Shown here one piece after another: positions 1-7,512 of a DNA stretch of 16,119 nt. Position 1 is the first letter of the stretch. Each line of letters opens with the position of its first letter. The notes under the pieces are model-generated. The model ran no database searches. It saw only the letters and a list, made by a program, of their open reading frames with translations, and had not been told where the DNA came from. The stretch comes from Chloroflexota bacterium (lineage in GTDB: Bacteria > Chloroflexota > Dehalococcoidia > Lucifugimonadales > Lucifugimonadaceae): NCBI GenBank assembly GCA_002708145.1, contig PAOV01000025.1, positions 32,099 through 48,217 of the forward strand, given 5' to 3'. Made by a program: the position numbers and the translations under genes.

Positions 1-449
1 AAATTTTCGGGCAAAATATTTTTTTTATAGTGCTCGATAAAAATTATTGCATTTTCCTTAAGTATTTTATTGACTTTTATTTCATGAAAAAATTCATCGA
101 ACTCATTTAATTTGTATGGAGGATCAGCAAAAATCATATTAACTTTTTCAGGAATTTTTTTTATTGATTTCAAAGTATTTCCTCGAATTATTTGACTATT
201 ATTTGATAAGTTTAACTTTTCCACTTTTTTTCTAATTTCATTACATCTTTTATTATTTTGTTCAATGAAAATACTTTTTTTTGCTCCTCTTCTTGCGGCT
301 TCCACTCCAACAGAACCTTCCCCTGCATAAGCATCTAATACAATCATATCTTTTGGCCCGCTTGGTCCAAGCATTGAAAATATTGCTGATATAACCTTTG
401 AAGTGGTTGGTCTAAAAGGTGATTTCAGCTGATTAAAACTATATTTCAT
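1..449 (-). CDS. rsmD: 16S rRNA (guanine-N2-)-methyltransferase RsmD, N-terminal part, cut by left edge
   Basis: This frame is open from an ATG at 449-447 down to the window edge and gives 149 codons with no stop, so the C-terminus lies outside. The protein is a class I SAM-dependent methyltransferase. Residues 13-16 are the RPTT motif typical of RsmD, residues 38-50 (LDAYAGEGSVGVE) are the glycine-rich SAM-binding loop, and DPPY at 109-112 is the catalytic motif of N2-guanine/N6-adenine methyltransferases. RsmD methylates G966 (E. coli numbering) of 16S rRNA during small-subunit assembly. The frame is open upstream only to a TAG at 489-491 and holds no other ATG, so 449 is the best start. 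That start gives a protein without the usual N-terminal strand (the GxxxGRxL-type segment) before RPTT. No Shine-Dalgarno is visible. It is transcribed divergently from lysS. The family call is firm; the exact target base is inferred from the family. Confidence 0.88.
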   Translation of the reverse strand, partial: MKYSFNQLKSPFRPTTSKVISAIFSMLGPSGPKDMIVLDAYAGEGSVGVEAARRGAKKSIFIEQNNKRCNEIRKKVEKLNLSNNSQIIRGNTLKSIKKIPEKVNMIFADPPYKLNEFDEFFHEIKVNKILKENAIIFIEHYKKNILPEN

Positions 450-700
450 CTGATCGCATCTATAATATAATTCATATATAAATTTATTCTATATAAAATT
501 ATTGATTAAATTCAAAAAAACTTAACTTACTTATTTATTACCGGTTTTCGTGTTTTTTAACAAAAAATTTAAAATTTATATTTGAAAATAAAATAAAAAA
601 TAAAAAAAATTAGTAATGATATAAATATTTGTATATATTTATTCATGTAATAAAAAAATTAAATTGTTATTATTGAATGAGTATTTATATAGGAAAAATA
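450..700. promoter_or_regulatory. Divergent rsmD/lysS intergenic region
   Basis: This is the longest non-coding stretch in the window. It is almost pure A/T except for a small patch at 540-553 that includes the palindrome ACCGGT (540-545). It must hold promoters for two divergent genes. On the minus strand, TTGAAT (515-510) and TATAGA (493-488) are 16 bases apart and could be the rsmD promoter, placing transcription start about 30 bases before its ATG; each box matches only 4 of 6 consensus bases. On the plus strand I see several TATA-like hexamers near 620-640 but no convincing -35 partner for lysS. I see no tRNA, riboswitch or convincing T-box fold, and no terminator. Confidence 0.35.
691..694 (+). 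promoter_or_regulatory. Shine-Dalgarno AGGA deciding the lysS start
   Basis: AGGA at 691-694 lies six bases before the ATG at 701. The upstream in-frame ATG at 677 has no such element. The eight residues it would add (MSIYIGKI) are not part of the known lysyl-tRNA synthetase fold. This favours 701 as the true start. Confidence 0.6.
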
Positions 701-2221
701 ATGTCATCTTCTAATAAAGAAAAAAATCTGTTTGGTGAACAAAAATTAATTGATGATAGAATCAAAAAAATTGATTCTTTGAAATCATTAGGTATTGATC
801 CATATCCAGCTCGATTTAATAGGACTCATACTACAAAAAAAGCGATTAATTTATATACAAAAATGGAGAAAGAAGGTAATGAAAGTAAATTACCTGAATC
901 AAAAGTTTCTCTTTCAGGTAGAGTAATATCAAAGCGTAATATGGGTAGCGTATGTTTTATAGATATAAAAGATATGGACGGCACTATACAAATTTTTTCA
1001 AAAAAAGATCAAATGAAAGAAAATTATTCCTTACTAGATTATGTAGATATAGGAGATATAGTAGGGGTATTTGGACCAGTTTTTAAGACTAGAAGAGGTC
1101 AAATTAGCATTGACTCTGAGCAATTATCTATATTGACAAAATCTATTAGACCATTGCCGGATAAATGGGGGGGATTAAGTGATCATGAGGTAAGGTTTAG
1201 GCAAAAATACTTAGATTTAATTTCTAATCCTCAAGCTATGAAGAATGCAACATTAAGGTCTAATGTTGTTAGATATATGCGAGAGTTTATGTATGATAAT
1301 GGCTTTATAGAAGTTGAAACTCCTATACTCGTACCTATTGCTGCTGGTGCACAAGCTACCCCTTTTGAAACATATCATAATCAATTAAGTGAAAAGCTAT
1401 ATCTTAGAATAGCTACAGAACTATACTTAAAAAAGTTAGTTGTAGGTGGAATAGAAAAAGTTTTTGAGATAGGAAGACTATTTCGAAATGAAGGTTTGGA
1501 TCATAATCATAATCCTGAATTTACAACAATAGAGTCATATGAAGCATATTCAGATTATAACGATGTGATGGAATTAGTTGAAAATATGGTTAGTTATATT
1601 GCCAAAAAAATTAATGGATCAATGGTAATAAAATCAAAAGATAGCAATATTCCAGATATAGATCTTACACCTCCATGGAAAAGACTTGACTTGCGTAAGG
1701 CTCTTATTGATAAGGTTGGGATTGATTATCTTCAAATAAATGATAAAAAATCATTAGCTATAAAGATGAAAGAATTAAAAATTCATGTAGATGAAAATGC
1801 TACATGGGGAAGATTACTAGATAAGGTGATTTCTTCTTCAATAGAACCTGAATTAATTCAGCCTCATTTTCTTGTAGACTATCCTTTAGAAATGTCCCCT
1901 TTAGCAAAGAAAAAACCAGATTCTGAAAATATAGTAGAAAGATTTGAAGCTTTTGTTATGGGGTCTGAGTTAGCAAATGCTTTTAGTGAATTAAATGATC
2001 CAATTGATCAAAGAAAAAGGTTTCAAGATCAGGAAAAAATGAGAGCTGAGCAAGGAGATCTTGAAGCTGATCGTTTGGATGAAGATTTTTTAATTGCTAT
2101 TGAGCACGGTATGCCCCCAACAGGAGGGCTTGGATTAGGCGTTGATAGACTGACAATGCTTTTATCTGGAGAATCTTCTATAAGAGAGATTTTGCTTTTT
2201 CCTGCTATGAGAAAACAATAA
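701..2221 (+). CDS. lysS: Lysyl-tRNA synthetase, class II
   Basis: Charges tRNA-Lys with lysine in the cytoplasm using ATP. With the start at 701 the protein is 506 residues, the usual length for bacterial class II LysRS. An N-terminal OB-fold anticodon-binding domain covers about residues 65-150 (SLSGRVISKRNMGSVCF region). The stretch RPLPDKWGGL then RFRQKYLDLIS is a LysRS hallmark. Motif 1 is near residues 200-215 (GFIEVETPIL), motif 2 near 253-275 (FEIGRLFRNEGLDHNHNPEF), and motif 3 near 475-500 (GGLGLGVDRLTMLL, ending LLFPAMR). A longer reading from ATG 677 adds eight residues and is less likely because the only Shine-Dalgarno precedes 701. serS follows after 16 bases, so the two are probably co-transcribed. 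Nothing points to loss of function. Confidence 0.96.
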   Translation: MSSSNKEKNLFGEQKLIDDRIKKIDSLKSLGIDPYPARFNRTHTTKKAINLYTKMEKEGNESKLPESKVSLSGRVISKRNMGSVCFIDIKDMDGTIQIFSKKDQMKENYSLLDYVDIGDIVGVFGPVFKTRRGQISIDSEQLSILTKSIRPLPDKWGGLSDHEVRFRQKYLDLISNPQAMKNATLRSNVVRYMREFMYDNGFIEVETPILVPIAAGAQATPFETYHNQLSEKLYLRIATELYLKKLVVGGIEKVFEIGRLFRNEGLDHNHNPEFTTIESYEAYSDYNDVMELVENMVSYIAKKINGSMVIKSKDSNIPDIDLTPPWKRLDLRKALIDKVGIDYLQINDKKSLAIKMKELKIHVDENATWGRLLDKVISSSIEPELIQPHFLVDYPLEMSPLAKKKPDSENIVERFEAFVMGSELANAFSELNDPIDQRKRFQDQEKMRAEQGDLEADRLDEDFLIAIEHGMPPTGGLGLGVDRLTMLLSGESSIREILLFPAMRKQ

Positions 2222-2237
2222 TAATTAAGAATTTACT

Positions 2238-3491
2238 ATGATTTCTATTGAAAAAATATTAAGCCAAACAAATTACGTTGAAAAGTCTTTAAGAAATAGG
2301 GGTGAAAAACCTCCTATAAAAGAAATAATATCTCTAGAGACCAGAAGAAAAGAGATAATTACTTTAGTAGATAATCTTCGTAATAAAAAAAATATAGTTA
2401 GTAAAAATATAGGTGACTCAAAACGCCCTCCAAATCAACAAGAGATAAGCGATATGAGAATTTTAGGTGATGAGATAAAATCTTATGAGGCTGAACTTTC
2501 TACAGTTATTCTCGAACTTGAGAAGATTTTACTTAGAATTCCAAATATTCCACTTGAGGATGTTCCTGTAGGTCCAGATGATAATGCTAATGAAATTATT
2601 TACACATCTGAAACAGAGCAAATAACTCATAATAATCCTCATTGGGACATTGGAAAAAACCTAAATCTTTTGGATATAGAGTCTAGTGCAAGAATTTCTG
2701 GAAGTAGATTTTATGTATTAAGAGGCAAAGGTGCGAAATTACATAGAGCTCTAGGTGATTGGATGTTAGATATACATACTGATGAAAATCATTATGAAGA
2801 GATAGATCCTCCTTTTTTAGTTAAGGAGGAAACTATGATTGGTTCAGGAAATTTACCTAAATTTAAAGATAATTTATATATGGATTCCGAAACTGATTTA
2901 TGGCTGATACCAACAGCAGAAGTAGCATTAAATGGGATGCATCAAGGCCAGATAATTAAACCAGGAGAATTACCAAAAAAATATGTTGCAAAGACTTCAA
3001 GCTTTAGAAAAGAACATACAGCTGCGGGTAGAGATGTCAGAGGTATAAAAAGAGTTCATCAGTTCGAAAAAGTAGAAATATTTAGATTTGTTGAACCAGA
3101 TGACTCTATTGCTGCACATGAAGAAATGCTAGAAGAAGTGGTAAATTTGTGCAAAAGATTAGGATTAATTTATAGGATTTTAAAACTGTCAACAGGTGAT
3201 ATTGGTTTCCAGTCGGCCAAAACATATGATATTGAGGTATGGTCTAAGGGAACAGGAGAGTGGTTAGAGGTAAGTTCTGTGTCAAATTGTTTAGATTTTC
3301 AGACAAGGAGGAATAATACTAGATTTAAGAATTCTCATAATAGTTCTACAGTTTTCCCCCATACACTAAATGGTTCAGGACTAGCACTGCCAAGAATATG
3401 GATTGCGGTATTAGAAAATGGATTACAAAAAGATGGATCAATTATAATACCGGAGGAACTAGTTAGGTATACTGGTTGGGAAAAAATTTAA
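2238..3491 (+). CDS. serS: Seryl-tRNA synthetase
   Basis: Charges tRNA-Ser (and tRNA-Sec where present) with serine. It has 417 residues, slightly under the typical 420-430. Residues 1-105 are charged and heptad-like, matching the long antiparallel coiled-coil arm that grips the tRNA long variable arm. The TAE motif (226-228, in IPTAEV) binds the serine amino group. Motif 2 spans about 253-283 (SSFRKEHTAAGRDVRGIKR), and motif 3 about 375-393 (HTLNGSGLALPRIWIAVLEN). In the segment near 345-358, usually SSCSNCxDFQxRR, the first cysteine is valine (SSVSNCLDFQTRR); this is a mild variation outside the catalytic triad of motifs. Only a weak TAAG precedes the start. It sits 16 bases after lysS and converges on pth with a 2-base gap, leaving no room for a dedicated terminator. 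Confidence 0.96.
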   Translation: MISIEKILSQTNYVEKSLRNRGEKPPIKEIISLETRRKEIITLVDNLRNKKNIVSKNIGDSKRPPNQQEISDMRILGDEIKSYEAELSTVILELEKILLRIPNIPLEDVPVGPDDNANEIIYTSETEQITHNNPHWDIGKNLNLLDIESSARISGSRFYVLRGKGAKLHRALGDWMLDIHTDENHYEEIDPPFLVKEETMIGSGNLPKFKDNLYMDSETDLWLIPTAEVALNGMHQGQIIKPGELPKKYVAKTSSFRKEHTAAGRDVRGIKRVHQFEKVEIFRFVEPDDSIAAHEEMLEEVVNLCKRLGLIYRILKLSTGDIGFQSAKTYDIEVWSKGTGEWLEVSSVSNCLDFQTRRNNTRFKNSHNSSTVFPHTLNGSGLALPRIWIAVLENGLQKDGSIIIPEELVRYTGWEKI

Positions 3492-3493
3492 TT

Positions 3494-4090
3494 TCATTGT
3501 TGGCTGTTAAATATATTCATTGCTTCATCTATGTTAGTTTCTAATATTATTTCTAATGCATTAATACACCTGTCTATAGATTTGTTTATTAGAATTTTCT
3601 CTTCAGGCTGAAACTTCCCAAGTACATAAGAAATCTGCTCACTCCTAATTATTGGCTCCCCAATACCTATTCTAATTCTAGTAAATTCTTCAGTTGCAAG
3701 AGAACTGATTATAGATTTCATACCATTATGGCCACCAGAACTGCCATTTTTTCTAATTCTAATTCTACCTGTTTCTAAATTAATATCGTCATATATTACA
3801 ATTATTTTTTTTGAATTATATTTCTTTGTAATTTGGGTAACAATATCACCAGAATTATTAATAAAAGTGGCTGGATAAAGCATTATAATTTTTGATTTTT
3901 TCATTAATAAAGTTGAAATATAGTAATCTTTATTTTTTTTATTTACATCAATATTAAATTTATTATTTATTCTATCTAATACTGACCATCCTATATTGTG
4001 TCTGGTGTTTTTATATTTAGCTCCAGGATTACCTAATCCAACTATTATCCATGGAGTATTTATTTTGTCACTAAAGTCTATAAATTTCAT
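3494..4090 (-). CDS. pth: Peptidyl-tRNA hydrolase
   Basis: Releases tRNA from peptidyl-tRNAs dropped by stalled ribosomes; cytosolic and essential in most bacteria. It has 198 residues (family about 185-205). The signature VGLGNPGAKYKNTRHNIGW (17-35) includes Asn21 and the catalytic His31. TFINNSG (75-81) gives Asn78, YDDINL (100-105) gives Asp101, and GGHNG (119-123) gives Asn122. These correspond to E. coli N10, H20, N68, D93 and N114, so the active site is complete. A 14-residue extension precedes the first strand; the next in-frame Met lies well inside the fold, so the start is sound. It begins six bases after the ligA stop and is probably co-transcribed with ligA. No Shine-Dalgarno is visible. 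Confidence 0.95.
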   Translation of the reverse strand: MKFIDFSDKINTPWIIVGLGNPGAKYKNTRHNIGWSVLDRINNKFNIDVNKKNKDYYISTLLMKKSKIIMLYPATFINNSGDIVTQITKKYNSKKIIVIYDDINLETGRIRIRKNGSSGGHNGMKSIISSLATEEFTRIRIGIGEPIIRSEQISYVLGKFQPEEKILINKSIDRCINALEIILETNIDEAMNIFNSQQ

Positions 4091-4096
4091 TTTTTA

Positions 4097-6112
4097 TTAT
4101 TTTTGAATTTTTAATAATGATAAAAATTCTTTTTCATTAAGTATCTTAATATTTAACTTCTTTGCATTGTTAAGTTTACTACCTGGGGATTCACCAGCCA
4201 AAACATAGTTTGTATTTTTTGACACAGATGAAGAAATTTTCCCTCCATTAAGTTTAATTTTATTTTCTAATTCTAATCTTGAAAATGATTCAAATTTTCC
4301 TGTTATTACAAAAATTTGGTTATAAATTAAATTATTAATATAAATATCTTCGTCCACATAAATGGGATTTAATCCTATATCAATTAGCTCTTTAATAAGC
4401 TCACGATTTTCTTTAATTTTAAAATAACTTGTTATTGATTTTGCTATTATCTCACCAATGCCGTCAATTTCTAATAATTCATATTCAGTAGCATTAATTA
4501 GATTATTAATAGATTTATAATACTTTGCTAACCATCCGGAAGATTCAGATCCAACACCAAGAATTCCTAAACCAAATATTAATTTTTCTAGTGTTTGATC
4601 ATATGAATTATCAATAGAGGCTATCAAATTATTATATTTTTTTTCTCCCATGTTACTGAGTAATAATATTTGTTCTTTTTTATGTTTTAATTTGTATATA
4701 TCAGCTATATTAGTAATTATTTTAGAGGAATAAAATTCTTGAATAATTTTTACTCCAAGTCCTTCAATATTCATAGCAACTTTTGATGCGAAGTGTTCAA
4801 TAGTTCTTATAGTTTGGTCTGAACAACGATAACTAATACACCTTGTTATTGCATTCTCTTTATCAAGGACCAGGTTCGAATTACAAGAAGGGCAATTTTT
4901 TGGGAATAAAAATTTCTCAGAAGAATTGTTTCTGGTATTGTTTTCAGAAATTTTTACTATCTGAGGTATTACGTCTCCTGCTCTTTGTATGATTACTTTA
5001 TCTCCTTCTCTAAGGTCTTTTCTGATAATTTCCTCTCGATTATGTAATGTTGCTCTTGATATTGTTACTCCATCTATTACAACAGGTTCAAGGTCAGCCC
5101 ATGGGGTAATAGCTCCAGTTCTTCCAACATTAATATTTATTTTTTTAAGTATTGTTTCATGTTGTTCCGCAGGAAATTTATATGCTATTGCCCATCTTGG
5201 TTCTCTACCTACATGTCCAAGGATGTTCTGGTAATGTAATGAATCAACTTTTATTACAATTCCATCAATGCCATAGTCAAGTTTTTCTCTCATATTTTCT
5301 ATAGATTTAATATAATTGAAAACTTCTTCTAATGAGCTTACTTTTTTGGAAAAATTGTTTGTTTTGCATCCCCAGGTTTTTATGATATTTAATGATTCTG
5401 AATGTGTAGAAAAAATAGAATCATTGCTAGTATAGCCTAAAGAGTATAAAAAAATATCCAAAGGTCTTTTGGATGATATTGAAGAATCTAATTGCCGGAG
5501 AGAACCTGATGCAGAGTTTCTAGGATTAACATAAATTTCTAAGCCATTTTTTTTTCTCTCTTCATTGAGTTCATTAAATTTTGATATTGGTAAAAATACC
5601 TCACCTCTAATTTCTAATATTTCAGGAAACTTTCCTTCTAAGACTAGCTGGACAGATCTGATAGTTTTTACATTTTCAGTAACTTCTTCTCCTGTAATTC
5701 CGTCTCCTCTTGTAGCTGCTTTTGTTAGTAATCCATTTTCATAAAATATAGAAATAGCTAAACCATCAATTTTGAGCTCACAAACTAAATCTAAATTTTT
5801 TACCTCTAATAATTTTATTGTTCTCTCATACCAGTCTTTTATCTGGTCCTCATTAAATGCATTGCCTAAGCTAAGCATAGGTAATAGATGCTTATGCTCA
5901 TTAAAACCATTAGCTGGTTGAGCTCCTATTTTTTGAGTTGGTGAATCAGGTGTCTTTACATGGGGAAATTCTTTTTCTAGGGCGATTAATTCGTGAAATT
6001 TATTATCCCATTCGTGGTCAGATATTTGAGGTTTGTCATCCACGTAATAAAGTTTGTTAGCTTTATTAATTTCATCTCTAAGAATTTTTGCTTTTTCTTC
6101 AGGTTTATTCAT
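4097..6112 (-). CDS. ligA: NAD-dependent DNA ligase LigA
   Basis: Seals nicks in DNA during replication and repair using NAD+. It has 671 residues, the standard length. Order of domains: Ia (1-68), which binds the NMN half of NAD; nucleotidyltransferase core with the adenylated lysine in KIDG (Lys114, 114-117); OB fold around 322-400 (GRTGAITP at 330-337); zinc finger with Cys407, Cys410, Cys425 and Cys430; helix-hairpin-helix repeats about 480-565; BRCT domain about 596-671. Two conserved positions carry Trp: residue 35 (SDHEWD, normally a Tyr of the NMN pocket) and residue 338 (TPWADLEPV, usually Val or a similar residue). Otherwise the protein looks intact and functional. It is the first gene of a ligA-pth pair and is divergent from the DUF1015 gene across 116 bases. 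No Shine-Dalgarno precedes the ATG at 6112. Confidence 0.97.
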   Translation of the reverse strand: MNKPEEKAKILRDEINKANKLYYVDDKPQISDHEWDNKFHELIALEKEFPHVKTPDSPTQKIGAQPANGFNEHKHLLPMLSLGNAFNEDQIKDWYERTIKLLEVKNLDLVCELKIDGLAISIFYENGLLTKAATRGDGITGEEVTENVKTIRSVQLVLEGKFPEILEIRGEVFLPISKFNELNEERKKNGLEIYVNPRNSASGSLRQLDSSISSKRPLDIFLYSLGYTSNDSIFSTHSESLNIIKTWGCKTNNFSKKVSSLEEVFNYIKSIENMREKLDYGIDGIVIKVDSLHYQNILGHVGREPRWAIAYKFPAEQHETILKKININVGRTGAITPWADLEPVVIDGVTISRATLHNREEIIRKDLREGDKVIIQRAGDVIPQIVKISENNTRNNSSEKFLFPKNCPSCNSNLVLDKENAITRCISYRCSDQTIRTIEHFASKVAMNIEGLGVKIIQEFYSSKIITNIADIYKLKHKKEQILLLSNMGEKKYNNLIASIDNSYDQTLEKLIFGLGILGVGSESSGWLAKYYKSINNLINATEYELLEIDGIGEIIAKSITSYFKIKENRELIKELIDIGLNPIYVDEDIYINNLIYNQIFVITGKFESFSRLELENKIKLNGGKISSSVSKNTNYVLAGESPGSKLNNAKKLNIKILNEKEFLSLLKIQK

Positions 6113-6228
6113 ATATATAAAATCATTTTAAAATAAATATTTTGCAAAAAAAAATAATAGATTAATTTATTACATCATTTATTATAGATATTATAGATTA
6201 AAACATAATTTATTTTTATTTTATCACT
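6113..6228. promoter_or_regulatory. Divergent ligA / DUF1015-gene promoter region
   Basis: This 116-base A/T-rich spacer must start transcription in both directions. It contains a perfect 9-base tandem repeat, ATTATAGAT twice at 6181-6198. Read on the minus strand, each copy contains a consensus -10 hexamer TATAAT (6186-6181 and 6195-6190) facing ligA, but no good -35 box lies at the right distance. In such A/T-rich DNA a TATAAT by itself is weak evidence. I see no terminator or structured RNA. Confidence 0.35.
6181..6198. repeat. Tandem 9-bp direct repeat between ligA and the DUF1015 gene
   Basis: ATTATAGAT is present twice, back to back and without mismatch, at 6181-6189 and 6190-6198. It duplicates a TATAAT hexamer on the minus strand. 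It could be a small tandem duplication by slippage or a paired binding site. Confidence 0.6.
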
Positions 6229-7512
6229 ATGGCAGACATTCAACCTTTTAAGGGACTTAGATATGATCCAAATTTTGCTGGAGACAACAGTTTAAATATT
6301 TGTCCTCCATTTGATGCAATAACTCCTGATTTGCAGAAAAGTCTACATGAGCGTTCAAACTTTAATATAGTAAGATTAGAACTTGCTAGAAGGAATCAAG
6401 ATATAAATCATTACAAAAATGCTGCTAACACTCTCACAGAATGGGTAAATAGTGGTGTACTTAAGTATGATTCTAAGCCATCAATATATGTTACAAAGGA
6501 AGAATTTCAATATAGAGGAGTGAAACAGGTAAGAAGAGGTTTTATTTCAAATGTCAAAATAGAAGAATATAGTAAAAAAATAATTTTGCCCCACGAAAAA
6601 ACAAGATTAGAATGGGTAGAAGATAGAGCTCAACTCATGTCTGAATCAAGATCAAATTTTAGTCCTCTGTTAGTAATTTATAAGGATGATAGATTTCTAA
6701 GTGTTGGTAAATTGATAAGAACAATATCTGGTGGAGATCCAACGAGTGTTTTTTCGCCTCCAGATATGCCTAAGTTAAGTATTTGGAAAATTACTGATCC
6801 AGGAACTATATCTATAATTCAAAAGAAAATGTCAAGTTCACAATTATTTATTGCCGATGGTCATCATAGATATGAAGCTTCAATAATTTATAGAGATAAA
6901 AATATTTCTGTTAATAACAAATCAAATAATTCTTTTGATTATAGAATGATGATGTTAGTGTCTTATGACGAACCCGGGCTAATTACTAGGGGGTATCATA
7001 GGGTAGTAAGTGACCTGACTAATACAGAATATAAAAATATTGTTAATAATATAAATAAATATTTCACTATTACTAAATTTGATATACCAAATAAAATAGA
7101 TAAAAATTTTATAGATAGTTTCATCAAGAAACTAGATACTAGAAAAGATAAAGAAATTATTTTTGGTTTTTATGATTCAAAAAATCGTTCATTAAGTATT
7201 GCTTATGATAAAAATATTTCTCTTAATGGCAACGCACTTGAAAATTCTGAATATTTTAAAATACATGAACTAATTTTTTCACAATCTATTAGTTTGGATA
7301 GAGAAGATAAAGTTATCTTGCCTATTAGTGATTCAAAAATGATTAGTGATTACATAGCAAAAGAACATTTAGATATGGTTTTTTTTATGAGGCCATTACC
7401 ACTATATGAATTTTCAGAAATTGTCTCTAATGGTTGGAGATTGCCTGCTAAAGCAACGAATTTTTACCCAAAGCCTCCAGCTGGTTCAGTATTGCAGAAT
7501 TTAGAAATTTAG
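6229..7512 (+). CDS. DUF1015 family protein, function unknown
   Basis: A 427-residue soluble protein of the DUF1015 family, whose biochemical role I do not know. The family signatures are all visible: PFKGLRYD (6-13), CPPFDAI (25-31), PHEKT (121-125), the strongly conserved ADGHHRYE (209-216), the segment MMLVSYDEPGLITRGYHRVV (241-260), and near the C-terminus PAKATNFYPKPPAG. The histidine-rich GHHRYE and PHEKT motifs look like catalytic or metal- or phosphate-binding residues, but that is a guess. No signal peptide or membrane segment is seen. The length is normal for the family. It is a single-gene unit, divergent from ligA, and its TAG stop overlaps the aminotransferase stop on the other strand by four bases. 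No Shine-Dalgarno precedes the ATG. Confidence 0.88.
   Translation: MADIQPFKGLRYDPNFAGDNSLNICPPFDAITPDLQKSLHERSNFNIVRLELARRNQDINHYKNAANTLTEWVNSGVLKYDSKPSIYVTKEEFQYRGVKQVRRGFISNVKIEEYSKKIILPHEKTRLEWVEDRAQLMSESRSNFSPLLVIYKDDRFLSVGKLIRTISGGDPTSVFSPPDMPKLSIWKITDPGTISIIQKKMSSSQLFIADGHHRYEASIIYRDKNISVNNKSNNSFDYRMMMLVSYDEPGLITRGYHRVVSDLTNTEYKNIVNNINKYFTITKFDIPNKIDKNFIDSFIKKLDTRKDKEIIFGFYDSKNRSLSIAYDKNISLNGNALENSEYFKIHELIFSQSISLDREDKVILPISDSKMISDYIAKEHLDMVFFMRPLPLYEFSEIVSNGWRLPAKATNFYPKPPAGSVLQNLEI

Noticed and set aside
540..562. G/C patch and weak inverted repeat (TGTT-TTTT-AACA) as a terminator or small RNA
   Set aside because: The stem is only four base pairs, with no G/C-rich arm; it lies upstream of both divergent genes, where a terminator makes little sense.
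4989..5234. 81-codon plus-strand ORF
   Set aside because: Lies wholly within ligA on the opposite strand; no ribosome binding site and no recognisable domain. ligA has clear motifs throughout.
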